Shown here: in pieces, positions 53,708-61,201 of the stretch
Layout: every line of letters begins with the position of its first letter
Numbering within the stretch: position 1 is the first letter of the stretch
Source: Bacteriovoracaceae bacterium
GTDB taxonomy: Bacteria; Bdellovibrionota; UBA1018
DNA: 64,000 nucleotides
NCBI GenBank assembly: GCA_947447665.1
Contig: CANFJX010000011.1
Span: 1 to 64,000, forward strand
Direction: 5' to 3'
Translations under genes and position numbers: made by a program
The notes under the pieces: model-generated
What the model was told of the DNA's origin: nothing
The model's input: the letters and a program-made list of their open reading frames with translations, nothing else
Database searches by the model: none

Positions 53708-55000
53708 CTAGGGTTTTGCCCGTTCTTCTTTAGGCAGCGTGCTCGCAAAAATCAGCATTGAAACGCCCCACATTACTTGGTGGAGGACTTTGCCCTCCCA
53801 GAAGTTCACCTGTGTGAGGCCGTTGATTTGGAACACCACCCAGGCGCAGAAAAATCCCCATCCAATCTCTCCCCATTCGTCACGTCTTTTTGCGAGACGC
53901 AGGCTCATCTGAAAAACCAAAAGCGTCCAACCCACCCAAGCTAAAGTCCCTAAGAGCCCGGTGCCTCCGAGCATTTCGAGGAAGTTGTTGTGAGCGTGGC
54001 CGACAAATCGGCTGGAGACATCGCCGTCGTAAATGGTCTTAAAGTAGGAAGCAGTCATTCCTTCGGCTTTTCTCCATCCAATCCCCGTCCAGGGACGGGC
54101 CTGAAAAAAACTGAGATTAGCCCTCCATAATTCAAATCGATCCGATGTCCCCAGAGCGCTCGTCATCCTCGATCGGAGTTGAGGGACTTGAGTGAAAGCA
54201 GTGATCGCTACGAGGAGAGAGGTCAGAACTACGCCCATTGCTTTAGCTCGGTTCACGTACCGAAATGCCCAGATCCCCAGTCCAATGGGTAAGGCGATCC
54301 AAAGGGTTCTGGACCAGGAGAGAAAAAGGGCAGTGCTGATCAATCCAGCGATGAAAGCAAGAGTCGTGGGCTTGAGATCGAATCGAGATTTTAATTCTTT
54401 CGACAGCGCTCCAGAAGCCGCCAATGAGGCTGAAATAAACAGCGGAAAAATCAGAATGCTGGCAGTCGAGAGGTGATGTCCAAAAAATAGCGTAGCGTGG
54501 TAGTGACCCGGAAGGCCGGGAATATCCTGCGGCCTAGGCCACCCTGTGAAAAACTGCGGGATGGCGATAGCTGAGATCAGGCCCGAGAAAAGCAGCCAGT
54601 AACGAACGGTGGTGGTCCTTTCTTTCTGGGTAAGTCGGGCCAATACCTGAGCCACTAAAAGGGGCAAGAGAAGGTAACCTAGTTTGCTCAAGTCTACCAT
54701 CCAATGGATCTGAGGCGTTTTGCCGGCATAATTGAGCGGAAAGGCCCACGCTCCCACCAGGCTCAACACGCAGGCGGCGGCCAGGACCCCAGAACTACTT
54801 AAATACGTCGAGTTGGAGCGCCAGTCTGCGACCCGAGAGCCTATCATTGGGTGATGGCCTGGAGAGCGTGAAAAGATCAAAACCGTCAGCAGCAGGCAGC
54901 CCAAGCCAAGACTCATCATGGCCATCGATAACAGTGTGGAGGCAGCGTAAATCGATAGGCCCAGAAATAGGAGGTGAGTCGGCGTGCGAGTGAGTTTCAT
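53708..55000 (-). CDS. O-antigen ligase/polymerase-like membrane protein
   Basis: 430 residues, about 10-12 membrane helices. The Wzy_C/WaaL domain is recognised by the periplasmic loop RPWTGIGWRKAEGMTASYFK and the following FVGHAHNNFLEMLGGTGLLG, the motif with the catalytic His/Arg residues of O-antigen ligases. It attaches O-polysaccharide to lipid A-core or polymerises repeat units; WaaL versus Wzy cannot be told from sequence alone. The gene ends next to tRNA-Arg. It fits hldD, lptE and lptD in an LPS-bearing outer membrane. Confidence 0.88.
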   Translation of the reverse strand: MKLTRTPTHLLFLGLSIYAASTLLSMAMMSLGLGCLLLTVLIFSRSPGHHPMIGSRVADWRSNSTYLSSSGVLAAACVLSLVGAWAFPLNYAGKTPQIHWMVDLSKLGYLLLPLLVAQVLARLTQKERTTTVRYWLLFSGLISAIAIPQFFTGWPRPQDIPGLPGHYHATLFFGHHLSTASILIFPLFISASLAASGALSKELKSRFDLKPTTLAFIAGLISTALFLSWSRTLWIALPIGLGIWAFRYVNRAKAMGVVLTSLLVAITAFTQVPQLRSRMTSALGTSDRFELWRANLSFFQARPWTGIGWRKAEGMTASYFKTIYDGDVSSRFVGHAHNNFLEMLGGTGLLGTLAWVGWTLLVFQMSLRLAKRRDEWGEIGWGFFCAWVVFQINGLTQVNFWEGKVLHQVMWGVSMLIFASTLPKEERAKP

Positions 55001-55099
55001 GGCAAAAGACTAGACTACCCACCTCTGTGTTGCAACCCACTCAATCGTTCCAACCCCGAAAAATAGCCCTTTCAAAAGGAACTCGGAAAGATTCCTTAA

Positions 55100-55128
55100 T
55101 TGACAACCCCGCGTTCTTCTTGGTAACT
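55100..55128 (+). promoter_or_regulatory. Promoter of tRNA-Cys
   Basis: Consensus -35 TTGACA, 17-base spacer and a weaker -10 GTAACT, ending 22 bases before the tRNA. Confidence 0.6.
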
Positions 55129-55150
55129 CACATCTATGCCGTTCTATTGG

Positions 55151-55226
55151 GGTGACGTACCAGAATGGTTAATGGCACGGTTTGCAAAACCGTTGTTTGT
55201 CGGTTCGATTCCGACCGTCACCTCCA
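55151..55226 (+). tRNA. tRNA-Cys (GCA anticodon)
   Basis: Acceptor GGTGACG/CGTCACC with an encoded CCA after discriminator T; anticodon stem ACGGT/ACCGT around loop TTGCAAA (anticodon GCA); T-arm GTCGGTTCGATTCCGAC. All arms pair. A hairpin follows a few bases downstream. Confidence 0.95.
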
Positions 55227-55231
55227 AAATT

Positions 55232-55257
55232 ATTTGATCAAGTACGCCTGATCAAAT
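55232..55257. terminator. Hairpin just after tRNA-Cys
   Basis: ATTTGATCA, an 8-base loop and TGATCAAAT: a perfect 9-bp stem 6 bases after the tRNA. No clear T-run follows, so it could be a processing or weak termination structure. Confidence 0.45.
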
Positions 55258-55492
55258 GCGCAGTGAAATTTGCCCTTCCAGGGTCATCCGCTCGTAAGCT
55301 CCGCTGCAGCTATGAAGTATTTTCCAAGTCTCAATAATTAATTCAGTAGCGAGGGTGATGCAATATTGCTCTCCGTCATTGCCAATAGGAAATTCAACTG
55401 ATTTGCTGCAAGCCTGTTTGTTGTGGCGCTAGAGGTTCTCACGCTTGATTGGCTCGTTTGCCTGAGGGTCTGCTGTCTGGCTCATGGGCAGT

Positions 55493-55755
55493 TTAAGTTG
55501 ATTGAGAGGTCGATTCTATCCGTGGCGGCGGGGTCTGGTTTCTTATCGGCCCAGAACTGTCTGTTCTACACAGAATCCAGACTCGTGACAATTGGCATTG
55601 GGAATTACATTAAACCACAAAGAATTTGAGTAAACGAACGAAACAAATGCGGCTAAAGAAAAAGAAAATTTCCAATTTTTTAAACATAATTTAATTCCTA
55701 AAGTTATTTCTTAGCGATTTTGACTCATCACTCTGCGGATGACGATTCAATCCTT
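55493..55755 (-). pseudogene. Degenerate copy of the small membrane-protein gene pair at 56.45-56.82 kb
   Basis: This stretch aligns by eye with 56380-56707. On the minus strand the copy begins ATGTTTAAAAAATTGGAAAT like the intact 63-residue gene, but an inserted base in the T-run shifts the frame and it stops after about 26 codons. The upstream end of the first small gene also persists, as DESKSLRNN-xRN in translation. About 80 bases in the middle of the block are missing. The sequence between here and 55935 has no other gene I can support, and 55258-55492 also appears empty. Confidence 0.75.
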
Positions 55756-55935
55756 GAGATCGAGGTAGCTCAACTCCGCCCGCGATGGTTTTGGCGCGAG
55801 CGCTGCGAGAATCAGAGGGAGAAAGACGAGCGATTGCTGGAGTTTGGGGCAACGCGGGGAGTGGAGCGGTCATAGGTTAATTGTACCCGAGGCAGGGGGC
55901 TTTCAAGTGATCCTAATAATGGGCACGGAGCCAGT

Positions 55936-56424
55936 CTAACTCTTCTTTTGTTTTGCAACGACTACGGCATCCCGAATTCTTTTGTCGCGAGTCTTAGGTC
56001 GAGCTGCTTCATCGATCAAACGAAGGATGTAGCTTTTCTTGCCTAGGGGTAGAGCCTTGAAACTCGCCAATGCGCCCTCTGCTCGCAGGGCGGTCATCAA
56101 GTCTTTGGGAATGGAAATCTCGGTAGATTGATCGCGGACCGTGACCTGCACTCGCACGCGATCCCCCGCTTTGATTTGGGCTGCTTTACATACCTGATGC
56201 TTGACTCGAAGATAGTGGCGGCCACCTCCCACTGGATAAAGGCTCGCGAGAAATTTCTCCGAATCATTTACTCGCGCAAAAACCGGAACGGATTTTCGCG
56301 TTCCCAAGGCAAGGGTAATTTTTTTCGGAACTGAGAGTGCAAAATAATTCATCCCGGTTGCGATCCGCTCTAATCTGGATTGAAAGGTTGAATGTATCTG
56401 TAGCGGAGGGGGCTGGTTTTGCAT
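55936..56424 (-). CDS. DUF1905/YdeI (OmdA)-family protein
   Basis: 162 residues. The N-terminal half (FQSRLERIATGMNYFALSVPKKITLALGTRKSVPVFARV) is a DUF1905 beta-barrel-like domain; the C-terminal half (ISIPKDLMTALRAEGALASFKALPLGKKSYILRLIDEAARPKTRDKRIRDAV) is the YdeI/OmdA helical domain, whose relatives are linked to bacteriocin or peptide resistance. Exact biochemistry unknown. The 3' end of the duplicated block touches the 5' part of this gene. Confidence 0.85.
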   Translation of the reverse strand: MQNQPPPLQIHSTFQSRLERIATGMNYFALSVPKKITLALGTRKSVPVFARVNDSEKFLASLYPVGGGRHYLRVKHQVCKAAQIKAGDRVRVQVTVRDQSTEISIPKDLMTALRAEGALASFKALPLGKKSYILRLIDEAARPKTRDKRIRDAVVVAKQKKS

Positions 56425-56450
56425 TGACCTACAGCTGTTTGAATCGGGTT

Positions 56451-56642
56451 TTATCTATTGAGACGGAGAGTCATGAGCTTCAAAAAAGTCATCAGACCGA
56501 TAATGCTCGATACCCAATGTCCGACATAGATTCCAGACTCGTGCGGATTGACAGTGGGAATTACGTTAAACCATAAAGCGTTTGAGAAAACGAACGAACC
56601 AAATGCGGCTAACAAAAAAGAAATTTCCCATTTTTTAAACAT
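56451..56642 (-). CDS. Small membrane protein (63 residues)
   Basis: Two hydrophobic helices (FLLAAFGSFVFSNALWF and IIGLMTFLKLMTL) flank a short periplasmic-style loop with His and Glu. AGGA is 8 bases before the ATG, and the start lies 3 bases after the stop of the 56-residue gene upstream, so the pair is probably co-translated. A disrupted copy exists about 0.95 kb away. I recognise no family. Confidence 0.7.
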   Translation of the reverse strand: MFKKWEISFLLAAFGSFVFSNALWFNVIPTVNPHESGIYVGHWVSSIIGLMTFLKLMTLRLNR

Positions 56643-56645
56643 AAG

Positions 56646-56816
56646 TTAATTCCTAACGTTATTTCGTAGCGATTTTGACTCATCCTCTGCGGGTGACGAT
56701 TCCATCGCTTGTTTCACTAGTTTTAGCGCCGAGAGAATTCCAACAAGGCATATCCCGCAAACGATTAGACCTACAGTTATGATCAGTTTTTCATCGTTAC
56801 CCATAGTGGGCATCAT
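56646..56816 (-). CDS. Small membrane protein (56 residues)
   Basis: Begins MMPTMGNDEK, then one transmembrane helix (LIITVGLIVCGICLVGILSAL) and a charged tail ending EDESKSLRNNVRN. The stop is 3 bases before the next small gene, and the AGGA of that gene lies inside its last codons. No strong Shine-Dalgarno of its own; the third Met could also be the start. Support comes from the tight coupling and from the tail being partly preserved in the degenerate duplicate. Function unknown. Confidence 0.5.
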   Translation of the reverse strand: MMPTMGNDEKLIITVGLIVCGICLVGILSALKLVKQAMESSPAEDESKSLRNNVRN

Positions 56817-57068
56817 GAACTAGGAATAATCACTCGTCCAGTCATTTTTGTTCGTTTGAAATAAGCAAAGAGGAATGGGATCATTTGGCTCGCCGAGGCA
56901 TTCTATTAACGCGGTACTTTGTCCACCCGTCGCGCCGCTCTAGCACCATTGTAGTCTGTCTCTCTAGCTAACGAGCTGTCTCGTGGCAGATCGTTCCCGC
57001 GTATTTCAAGCAATGCTTAAGATGAAGAAGATTGAAATCAAAAAACTAAAAAAAGCTTTTACGGGAGA

Positions 57069-57722
57069 TTAGGTATCTACGAATTTGATCTTTTTGAATC
57101 GCTCGAGTTCGAGTGCCTGCCAGAGGTACCAACTCGCAGCGGAGCGGTAGGGCCGCCATTTTTCTGCCGCGGCTTGCAGTTGTTCGGGCGAGGGCATTTT
57201 TTTCTTTCCAAAAACGGCGGCAAACCCTCTTCTCACGCCGAAGTCCCCAATCGGTAGCACATCGGTTCGACCGAGAGTGAAAATCAAAAACATCTGGGCG
57301 GTCCAGGGACCGATCCCACGGACCTGTACGAGAACTTCTAAGAGCGCTGCGTCGCTGAGTTTTTCCGCATCGCTTCGCTGAGGCAGAGTACCGTCCAAAA
57401 TTTTTTGCGAGAGATCTTTCATGGAAAGAATCTTATTTCTGGAAAGGCCAGTGCTTCGTAGAGATTCCTCGGGCTGACTCAAGACTTGCTCAGGAGTGGG
57501 AAATGGAGAATTGCCTAAAAGAGTTTTAAAGCGCTCAAGGATTGCAGCAGCTGCCTTGCCGTGGAGCTGCTGATAGACAATCGAGGTTGCAAGAGATTCA
57601 AAAACCGTCTCGTTTGGGTCGAGATCAATTCGGATCGGTCCCACTTCATCGATTATTTCAGCCAATCGAGGATCGGCCTGGGTCAGGTGTCGGCGCGCTA
57701 ATTCACCTTTGGGAAATTTCAT
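57069..57722 (-). CDS. DNA-3-methyladenine glycosylase II (AlkA-like, HhH-GPD)
   Basis: 217 residues, lacking the N-terminal domain of E. coli AlkA but like the short bacterial/yeast Mag1 type. Base excision of alkylated purines. The helix-hairpin-helix LVQVRGIGPWTAQMFLIF and catalytic Asp in VLPIGDFGVRRG are intact, as is FESLATSIVYQQLHGKAAAAI. It stands alone. The 346 bases on its 3' side, up to the 63-residue gene pair, hold that pair and otherwise nothing recognised (56817-57068 appears empty apart from a 19-codon open frame). Confidence 0.93.
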   Translation of the reverse strand: MKFPKGELARRHLTQADPRLAEIIDEVGPIRIDLDPNETVFESLATSIVYQQLHGKAAAAILERFKTLLGNSPFPTPEQVLSQPEESLRSTGLSRNKILSMKDLSQKILDGTLPQRSDAEKLSDAALLEVLVQVRGIGPWTAQMFLIFTLGRTDVLPIGDFGVRRGFAAVFGKKKMPSPEQLQAAAEKWRPYRSAASWYLWQALELERFKKIKFVDT

Positions 57723-57835
57723 CTCAGATCCTCCTTTTTAAATGAATATTCTGGGTAGCGTCCTAATCGTTGGCAGTCAAGCATGAGTCTAGGGCGAGAG
57801 TATGAATTAAGGTAACGCAGTTGCTACCTCACCCG

Positions 57836-58102
57836 TCAGCAATGTGCGTCGATCCAGTCCCATGTGCCCCAGGTAGTTAGGCCTAGGCAGTGGACACTGA
57901 CTCCAGGGGTTGAAAAAAACTGGCAAGCAGTTCCGTCGGGTTGGGCGCTTACGACGCAGCTCACAGAGTAGTAGCCCAAGTATGGGCTTTCACAAGTTGT
58001 ACTTGCATAGCAGTAGTCATAGGAGAGAGCAGCAGAAGCCCTAGAGGGAGATCCAAGGATGAGAGCTAAAGTCAGGAGAGCCAGAGTTTGTTTGTTTTTC
58101 AA
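57836..58102 (-). CDS. 88-residue secreted six-cysteine protein, copy A
   Basis: TTG start with AAAGG about 8 bases upstream; a longer frame upstream crosses the promoter and is rejected. Signal peptide KNKQTLALLTLALILGSPSRASA, then a 64-residue mature domain with six cysteines and several aromatic residues (YDYCYAS...GYYSVSC...WGTWDW). It aligns without gaps with copy B at about 63.0-63.2 kb, about 40 of 64 mature positions identical by hand count. All six cysteines are conserved, so three disulfides are likely. The block GTACQFF...GVSVHC resembles the Cys repeats of the neighbouring Hint protein. Function unknown; effector, inhibitor or matrix peptide are possible. Confidence 0.75.
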   Translation of the reverse strand: MKNKQTLALLTLALILGSPSRASAALSYDYCYASTTCESPYLGYYSVSCVVSAQPDGTACQFFSTPGVSVHCLGLTTWGTWDWIDAHC

Positions 58103-58159
58103 TTGGGTTTGCCTTTGAGTGTGGAGCGATTGGGATTCAGAATAAACTAGGATCGGAAA

Positions 58160-58188
58160 TAAGTACCGAATTGAGTACGTCCCGTCAA
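58160..58188 (-). promoter_or_regulatory. Promoter of secreted six-cysteine protein A
   Basis: On the minus strand: TTGACG, 17-base spacer, TACTTA. The spacer contains ACTCAATTCGG, matching in most bases the spacer of the copy B promoter. Both start about 50 bases upstream of their genes. Confidence 0.65.
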
Positions 58189-58322
58189 GGTAGTTAAGCT
58201 CGGTCTGCGTCGTCCGTGCGAGGGATTTGCCTTGGCGAGAAGATGCGAATTGTGATAACCGAGGGCGGCATCCGAATTTGGATCCATGTGTGGAAGGGGG
58301 GAGTTTTACCGAGGAGTCTACA

Positions 58323-59645
58323 TTGAGGTTTTTTTTAAAATTCCCGCTCCAAACTTGGGCAAAGTTTTTTACACCCACTTTCGCTCTCTGTTTTATGGCT
58401 CTGAGTGCCTCTGCCGGGCCAATTGAACAAAAAAAATGCGACAAACTTAACCTGAAGCGAGTAATCGAAAAGTGCGCTCAAGTAGGCCTCCCTCTTTTGC
58501 TCTGTGGGCAGACTCCGACAGCTGAGGCTCAGGGCTCATGGGTCGCAGGAGGAGCCACGCTAGACTGCTCCCAATGGGCATACATGCCATCTACTAGCAC
58601 TGAAGGAGGGGTTGTATGTAAACAGTTCGGGACTGATCCTAGTCACGGTGTCACTTGCATTGCTGCAGGTTACGCATACGCTATAAACGGGTACGCCAAT
58701 ACGATTTGCAGCCAAATTGTGATTCCAGATAACTTAGTGACTCGAGGTTGCTCCATGTGGAGTGAGGAATTCGTAGCGGGGTATGCAGGAATGGTGTGTG
58801 ACTCCTATGGATTAGATGTGTATGCTCCCTATTGTACCCGCGCTAACTTAGCTTCGGTAGGAGTCTTCGCCAATGTTGCCTGTGGGCAAATTTACTGTCC
58901 AACCTGCTTAAGGTTCGTCCCCGATACTAGCAACAACAATAATAATCAGTGTTTTCCAGAGAAGTCATGGCTCAAGGTCAAGGCAGCTGATGGAGCTATC
59001 CAGCTTAAAGCGATGCGAGATATCCGCATAGGGGATTGGGTGCATGTCTCGCAGAGCCCTGATGGCAGCGAGGTTTATTCACCGATCGTCGATATTCCGC
59101 ACAGGCAGCCAGGCAAAAAAGGCAATTACTTGAACGTAAGCGCCCACGGCATTTCTTTTCTCATTTCTCCAGAGCATCTCGTTTATCTTGCCAGTGACTC
59201 AGACGAGAAGTTTGATCAAAAGTCAGCAAAAACCAAATTCGCTCGAGACTTAGCTCCGGGTGATCTCCTTTGGACTCATAACCACACTACTGTGGCCATC
59301 GAGGAGTCACCCGAGCCGACCAAGGAACGGGGCATGTATGCGCCAGAAAGTGAAACGGGCACACTCATCGTTTATGGAAGCCCAGATGAAAGCCAGGGAG
59401 CGCTCGTGAGTTGCTACGCCTCTTTTGTAGACCCTTCCGTTACCCAGGCGTTGTTCCGGGCACGGAGATGGATCTATCCTCCGCAGCCGATCGAGGAAAA
59501 TACGGTCCGGCAGGCCGGTCCCTGGGAAGAGCAATGGTTGAATAGCATTCAGCTGATGCTTCCGTCCGGTTTTGTGGGCCACGAGGGGCCTCAGGAAATT
59601 CAAGGCCCGTCTGAGCGCCCATCTCTGCGCTCAGAAGCGCACTGA
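58323..59645 (+). CDS. Secreted Cys-repeat protein with a Hedgehog-type Hint (Hog) autoprocessing domain
   Basis: 440 residues from a TTG 6 bases after GAGGAG. Signal peptide about 1-31. Residues 82-195 hold about four Cys repeats of about 30 residues (cysteines at 99, 129, 159, 187 and 82, 112, 143, 171). A poly-Asn joint precedes Cys210-Phe-Pro, the start of a Hint fold: DIRIGDWVHV, block-B SPEHLVYL (Ser and His where Hedgehog has T-x-x-H), DLAPGDLLWT, then the Hog-specific MYAPESETGTLIV (about 338-350) and VSCYASF (about 362-368), ending with an amphipathic helix as in Hedgehog. No C-terminal Asn, so N-terminal cleavage, with possible lipid or water attack, is predicted rather than protein splicing. 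It is 25 bases upstream of the RBR-like gene. Confidence 0.85.
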   Translation: MRFFLKFPLQTWAKFFTPTFALCFMALSASAGPIEQKKCDKLNLKRVIEKCAQVGLPLLLCGQTPTAEAQGSWVAGGATLDCSQWAYMPSTSTEGGVVCKQFGTDPSHGVTCIAAGYAYAINGYANTICSQIVIPDNLVTRGCSMWSEEFVAGYAGMVCDSYGLDVYAPYCTRANLASVGVFANVACGQIYCPTCLRFVPDTSNNNNNQCFPEKSWLKVKAADGAIQLKAMRDIRIGDWVHVSQSPDGSEVYSPIVDIPHRQPGKKGNYLNVSAHGISFLISPEHLVYLASDSDEKFDQKSAKTKFARDLAPGDLLWTHNHTTVAIEESPEPTKERGMYAPESETGTLIVYGSPDESQGALVSCYASFVDPSVTQALFRARRWIYPPQPIEENTVRQAGPWEEQWLNSIQLMLPSGFVGHEGPQEIQGPSERPSLRSEAH

Positions 59646-59670
59646 TCGTGATTCGTATGGAATTAAGGCG

Positions 59671-61119
59671 ATGTGGAACCTAGTTAAGCTGTCAATTATT
59701 TCATCCCTGTTGATCGTGGGACTGCAATTCGAAGCTTATGCGGTCAAGTCTTGCCCGAACTGCCTGGAGGATGTCACTGATGAGCAGCTGCAAGAGGTTC
59801 AAGCTCTCGAGTGTTCTCACGGGCACCGGATTCATCAAGGGTGCTTGCCTCTTCAAATTGAGTCTTGTGAAGATTTGCAGGCACTGCAAAGGCAGGGTTT
59901 GAGTTGTTGCGGTGGTGAGGGTTGTCGGGACAAGTTCCCGCTGTCACGAGTGATGGCATTGTTGGGGTCTGCGGAGAAAGCAGCTCTCCGGGAGCGAATC
60001 GAAAAAGCGGCGAGTCTCGCCGATAGTCCAAGGCTGATGACTGCAGTCGATCAACTCAAGTTAGGAATCACTGAGTCGTTTAATCTATGCTGCCCTGCCG
60101 AGGGTTGCGGAGCACCCTATGCTTTGATTGAGGGCTGTAACGCTGCAAAGTGCGACAGGGCTGACTGTGGCGCTCTGTTTTGCTACCTCTGCTTAGAGGT
60201 GCAAGAAAGTAGAGACGCGACTCACGCCCATGTGCGGGGGCATAGCAATAACTTCTGGGAGTTGCGTCCAGGCTATACGGATCGCTATCATGGCTTGGTT
60301 GCAAGACATAAACTCAGGGCCGTACTGGGTACTCATAAAATTGAGGAAGCCACCAGGAATCAAGCATTGGATGAGAGCAAAACCTTGCTCAAGGAAAAGA
60401 AAATGTGGCCCATGCCTGCTGGCTTGGCAGCAGAGACTTGGATTGAGCAAGTCAGGGCAGAGGGTGAGCTCTCGAATGAGGCAAGGGTTGTGCTTCTGCA
60501 AAACGAGGCTATCTACCGTCGGCAGATCAGAGATTCTAAAAATAGAGCAATCGTCGAAGCTGAGATTCTCAGACTGGGTGGTCTTGTCCTTGCGTCTCTC
60601 GATGCGGTAGACGCAGGAGGTGTTGGAGTTGAAGCTCCTCAGTCTGTGGCCGCACCAAGTCCCGTTGATGTAGGTCACCTCGGCGGGGTTGCTCAAGTTG
60701 CCGCCCAAACAGTCCTTCCGGTTCTGGCAGATCACCCGAGAATTCATGAGCTGAGCGCTAGATTTAGAGCCCTAGGTGACATGTACGAAGTCTCTGGTCT
60801 GATTTGGAGCGGTGTTGCTCCAGAGGATATGGGTCATGCGGATGCAGTTACTTTTTGTGGTGCCTTAGGTAACGGAGCGAGATTGCCAACCAAAGGGGAA
60901 TATCTCGCGCTGAGCCGAGCCATGGGTGCAAGGGATCCTGAGCATAACCATTTCGAAGGATATCATTTCACTCGTCTGCCGAATATGCGTAATCGATGGT
61001 TTTGGTCGACATCCGTGAGTCAGCGAGAGGATGGCTTTGCTTTCTATTTTAGTGGCACCGGTGGCTATGTCCAGGACTACGTCTGCAGTGGGTTGGGTTC
61101 TGTGCGGTGTGTGCGGTAA
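59671..61119 (+). CDS. Secreted RING/IBR-like (RBR-type) protein with C-terminal DUF1566/FGE-like domain
   Basis: 482 residues from the ATG that gives a signal peptide (MWNLVKLSIISSLLIVGLQF, cleavage near AYA). RING-like cysteines and histidines: Cys28, Cys31, Cys48, His50, His52, Cys58, then Cys79/80 and Cys85, with ELCRR-free but RBR-like end PLSRVMALL. After a helical linker, residues 140-191 carry CPAEGCGAPYALIEGCNAAKC, then Cys166, Cys171, Cys174 and His185, 187, 191. The GCN with Cys156 mimics the catalytic cysteine context of RBR RING2, although the first pair spacing is IBR-like. Middle region (about 195-360) helical then Ala/Val-rich. Residues 372-482 (GLIWSG...NRWFWSTS...YVQDYVCSG...SVRCVR) match DUF1566/FGE-type C-lectin-like domains. 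Ubiquitin ligase activity is inferred. Confidence 0.75.
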   Translation: MWNLVKLSIISSLLIVGLQFEAYAVKSCPNCLEDVTDEQLQEVQALECSHGHRIHQGCLPLQIESCEDLQALQRQGLSCCGGEGCRDKFPLSRVMALLGSAEKAALRERIEKAASLADSPRLMTAVDQLKLGITESFNLCCPAEGCGAPYALIEGCNAAKCDRADCGALFCYLCLEVQESRDATHAHVRGHSNNFWELRPGYTDRYHGLVARHKLRAVLGTHKIEEATRNQALDESKTLLKEKKMWPMPAGLAAETWIEQVRAEGELSNEARVVLLQNEAIYRRQIRDSKNRAIVEAEILRLGGLVLASLDAVDAGGVGVEAPQSVAAPSPVDVGHLGGVAQVAAQTVLPVLADHPRIHELSARFRALGDMYEVSGLIWSGVAPEDMGHADAVTFCGALGNGARLPTKGEYLALSRAMGARDPEHNHFEGYHFTRLPNMRNRWFWSTSVSQREDGFAFYFSGTGGYVQDYVCSGLGSVRCVR

Positions 61120-61201
61120 AAATTAATAATTTGCACTAATTGTCGTATTTTTTTGGGATAGTCTGAGTGAAGTGCCAAAAGTTAATTGGCCTTCAAGTAT
61201 C

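Noticed and set aside
55423..55629. Plus-strand frame in the region after tRNA-Cys
   Set aside because: It lies over the degenerate duplicate of a minus-strand gene and has no supporting signal.
57014..57073. 19-codon Lys-rich open frame on the plus strand
   Set aside because: Too short, no Shine-Dalgarno, and it runs into the alkA 3' end.
58103..58444. Longer open frame upstream of six-cysteine protein A
   Set aside because: It crosses the promoter and has no signal peptide at its own start; the paralogue is exactly 88 residues from the internal start.
58950..59520. Intein interpretation of the Hint domain
   Set aside because: No C-terminal His-Asn and no extein continuing after the domain; the APE...GTL and SCYA motifs are Hog-type.
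60193..60747. Open frame of 184 codons antisense to the RBR-like gene
   Set aside because: No ribosome binding site and no recognisable domain; it mirrors a real Cys-rich coding region.
60784..61119. Diversity-generating retroelement target (C-type-lectin-like C-terminus)
   Set aside because: The domain fits DUF1566/FGE, but no reverse transcriptase, accessory gene or template repeat was seen nearby.
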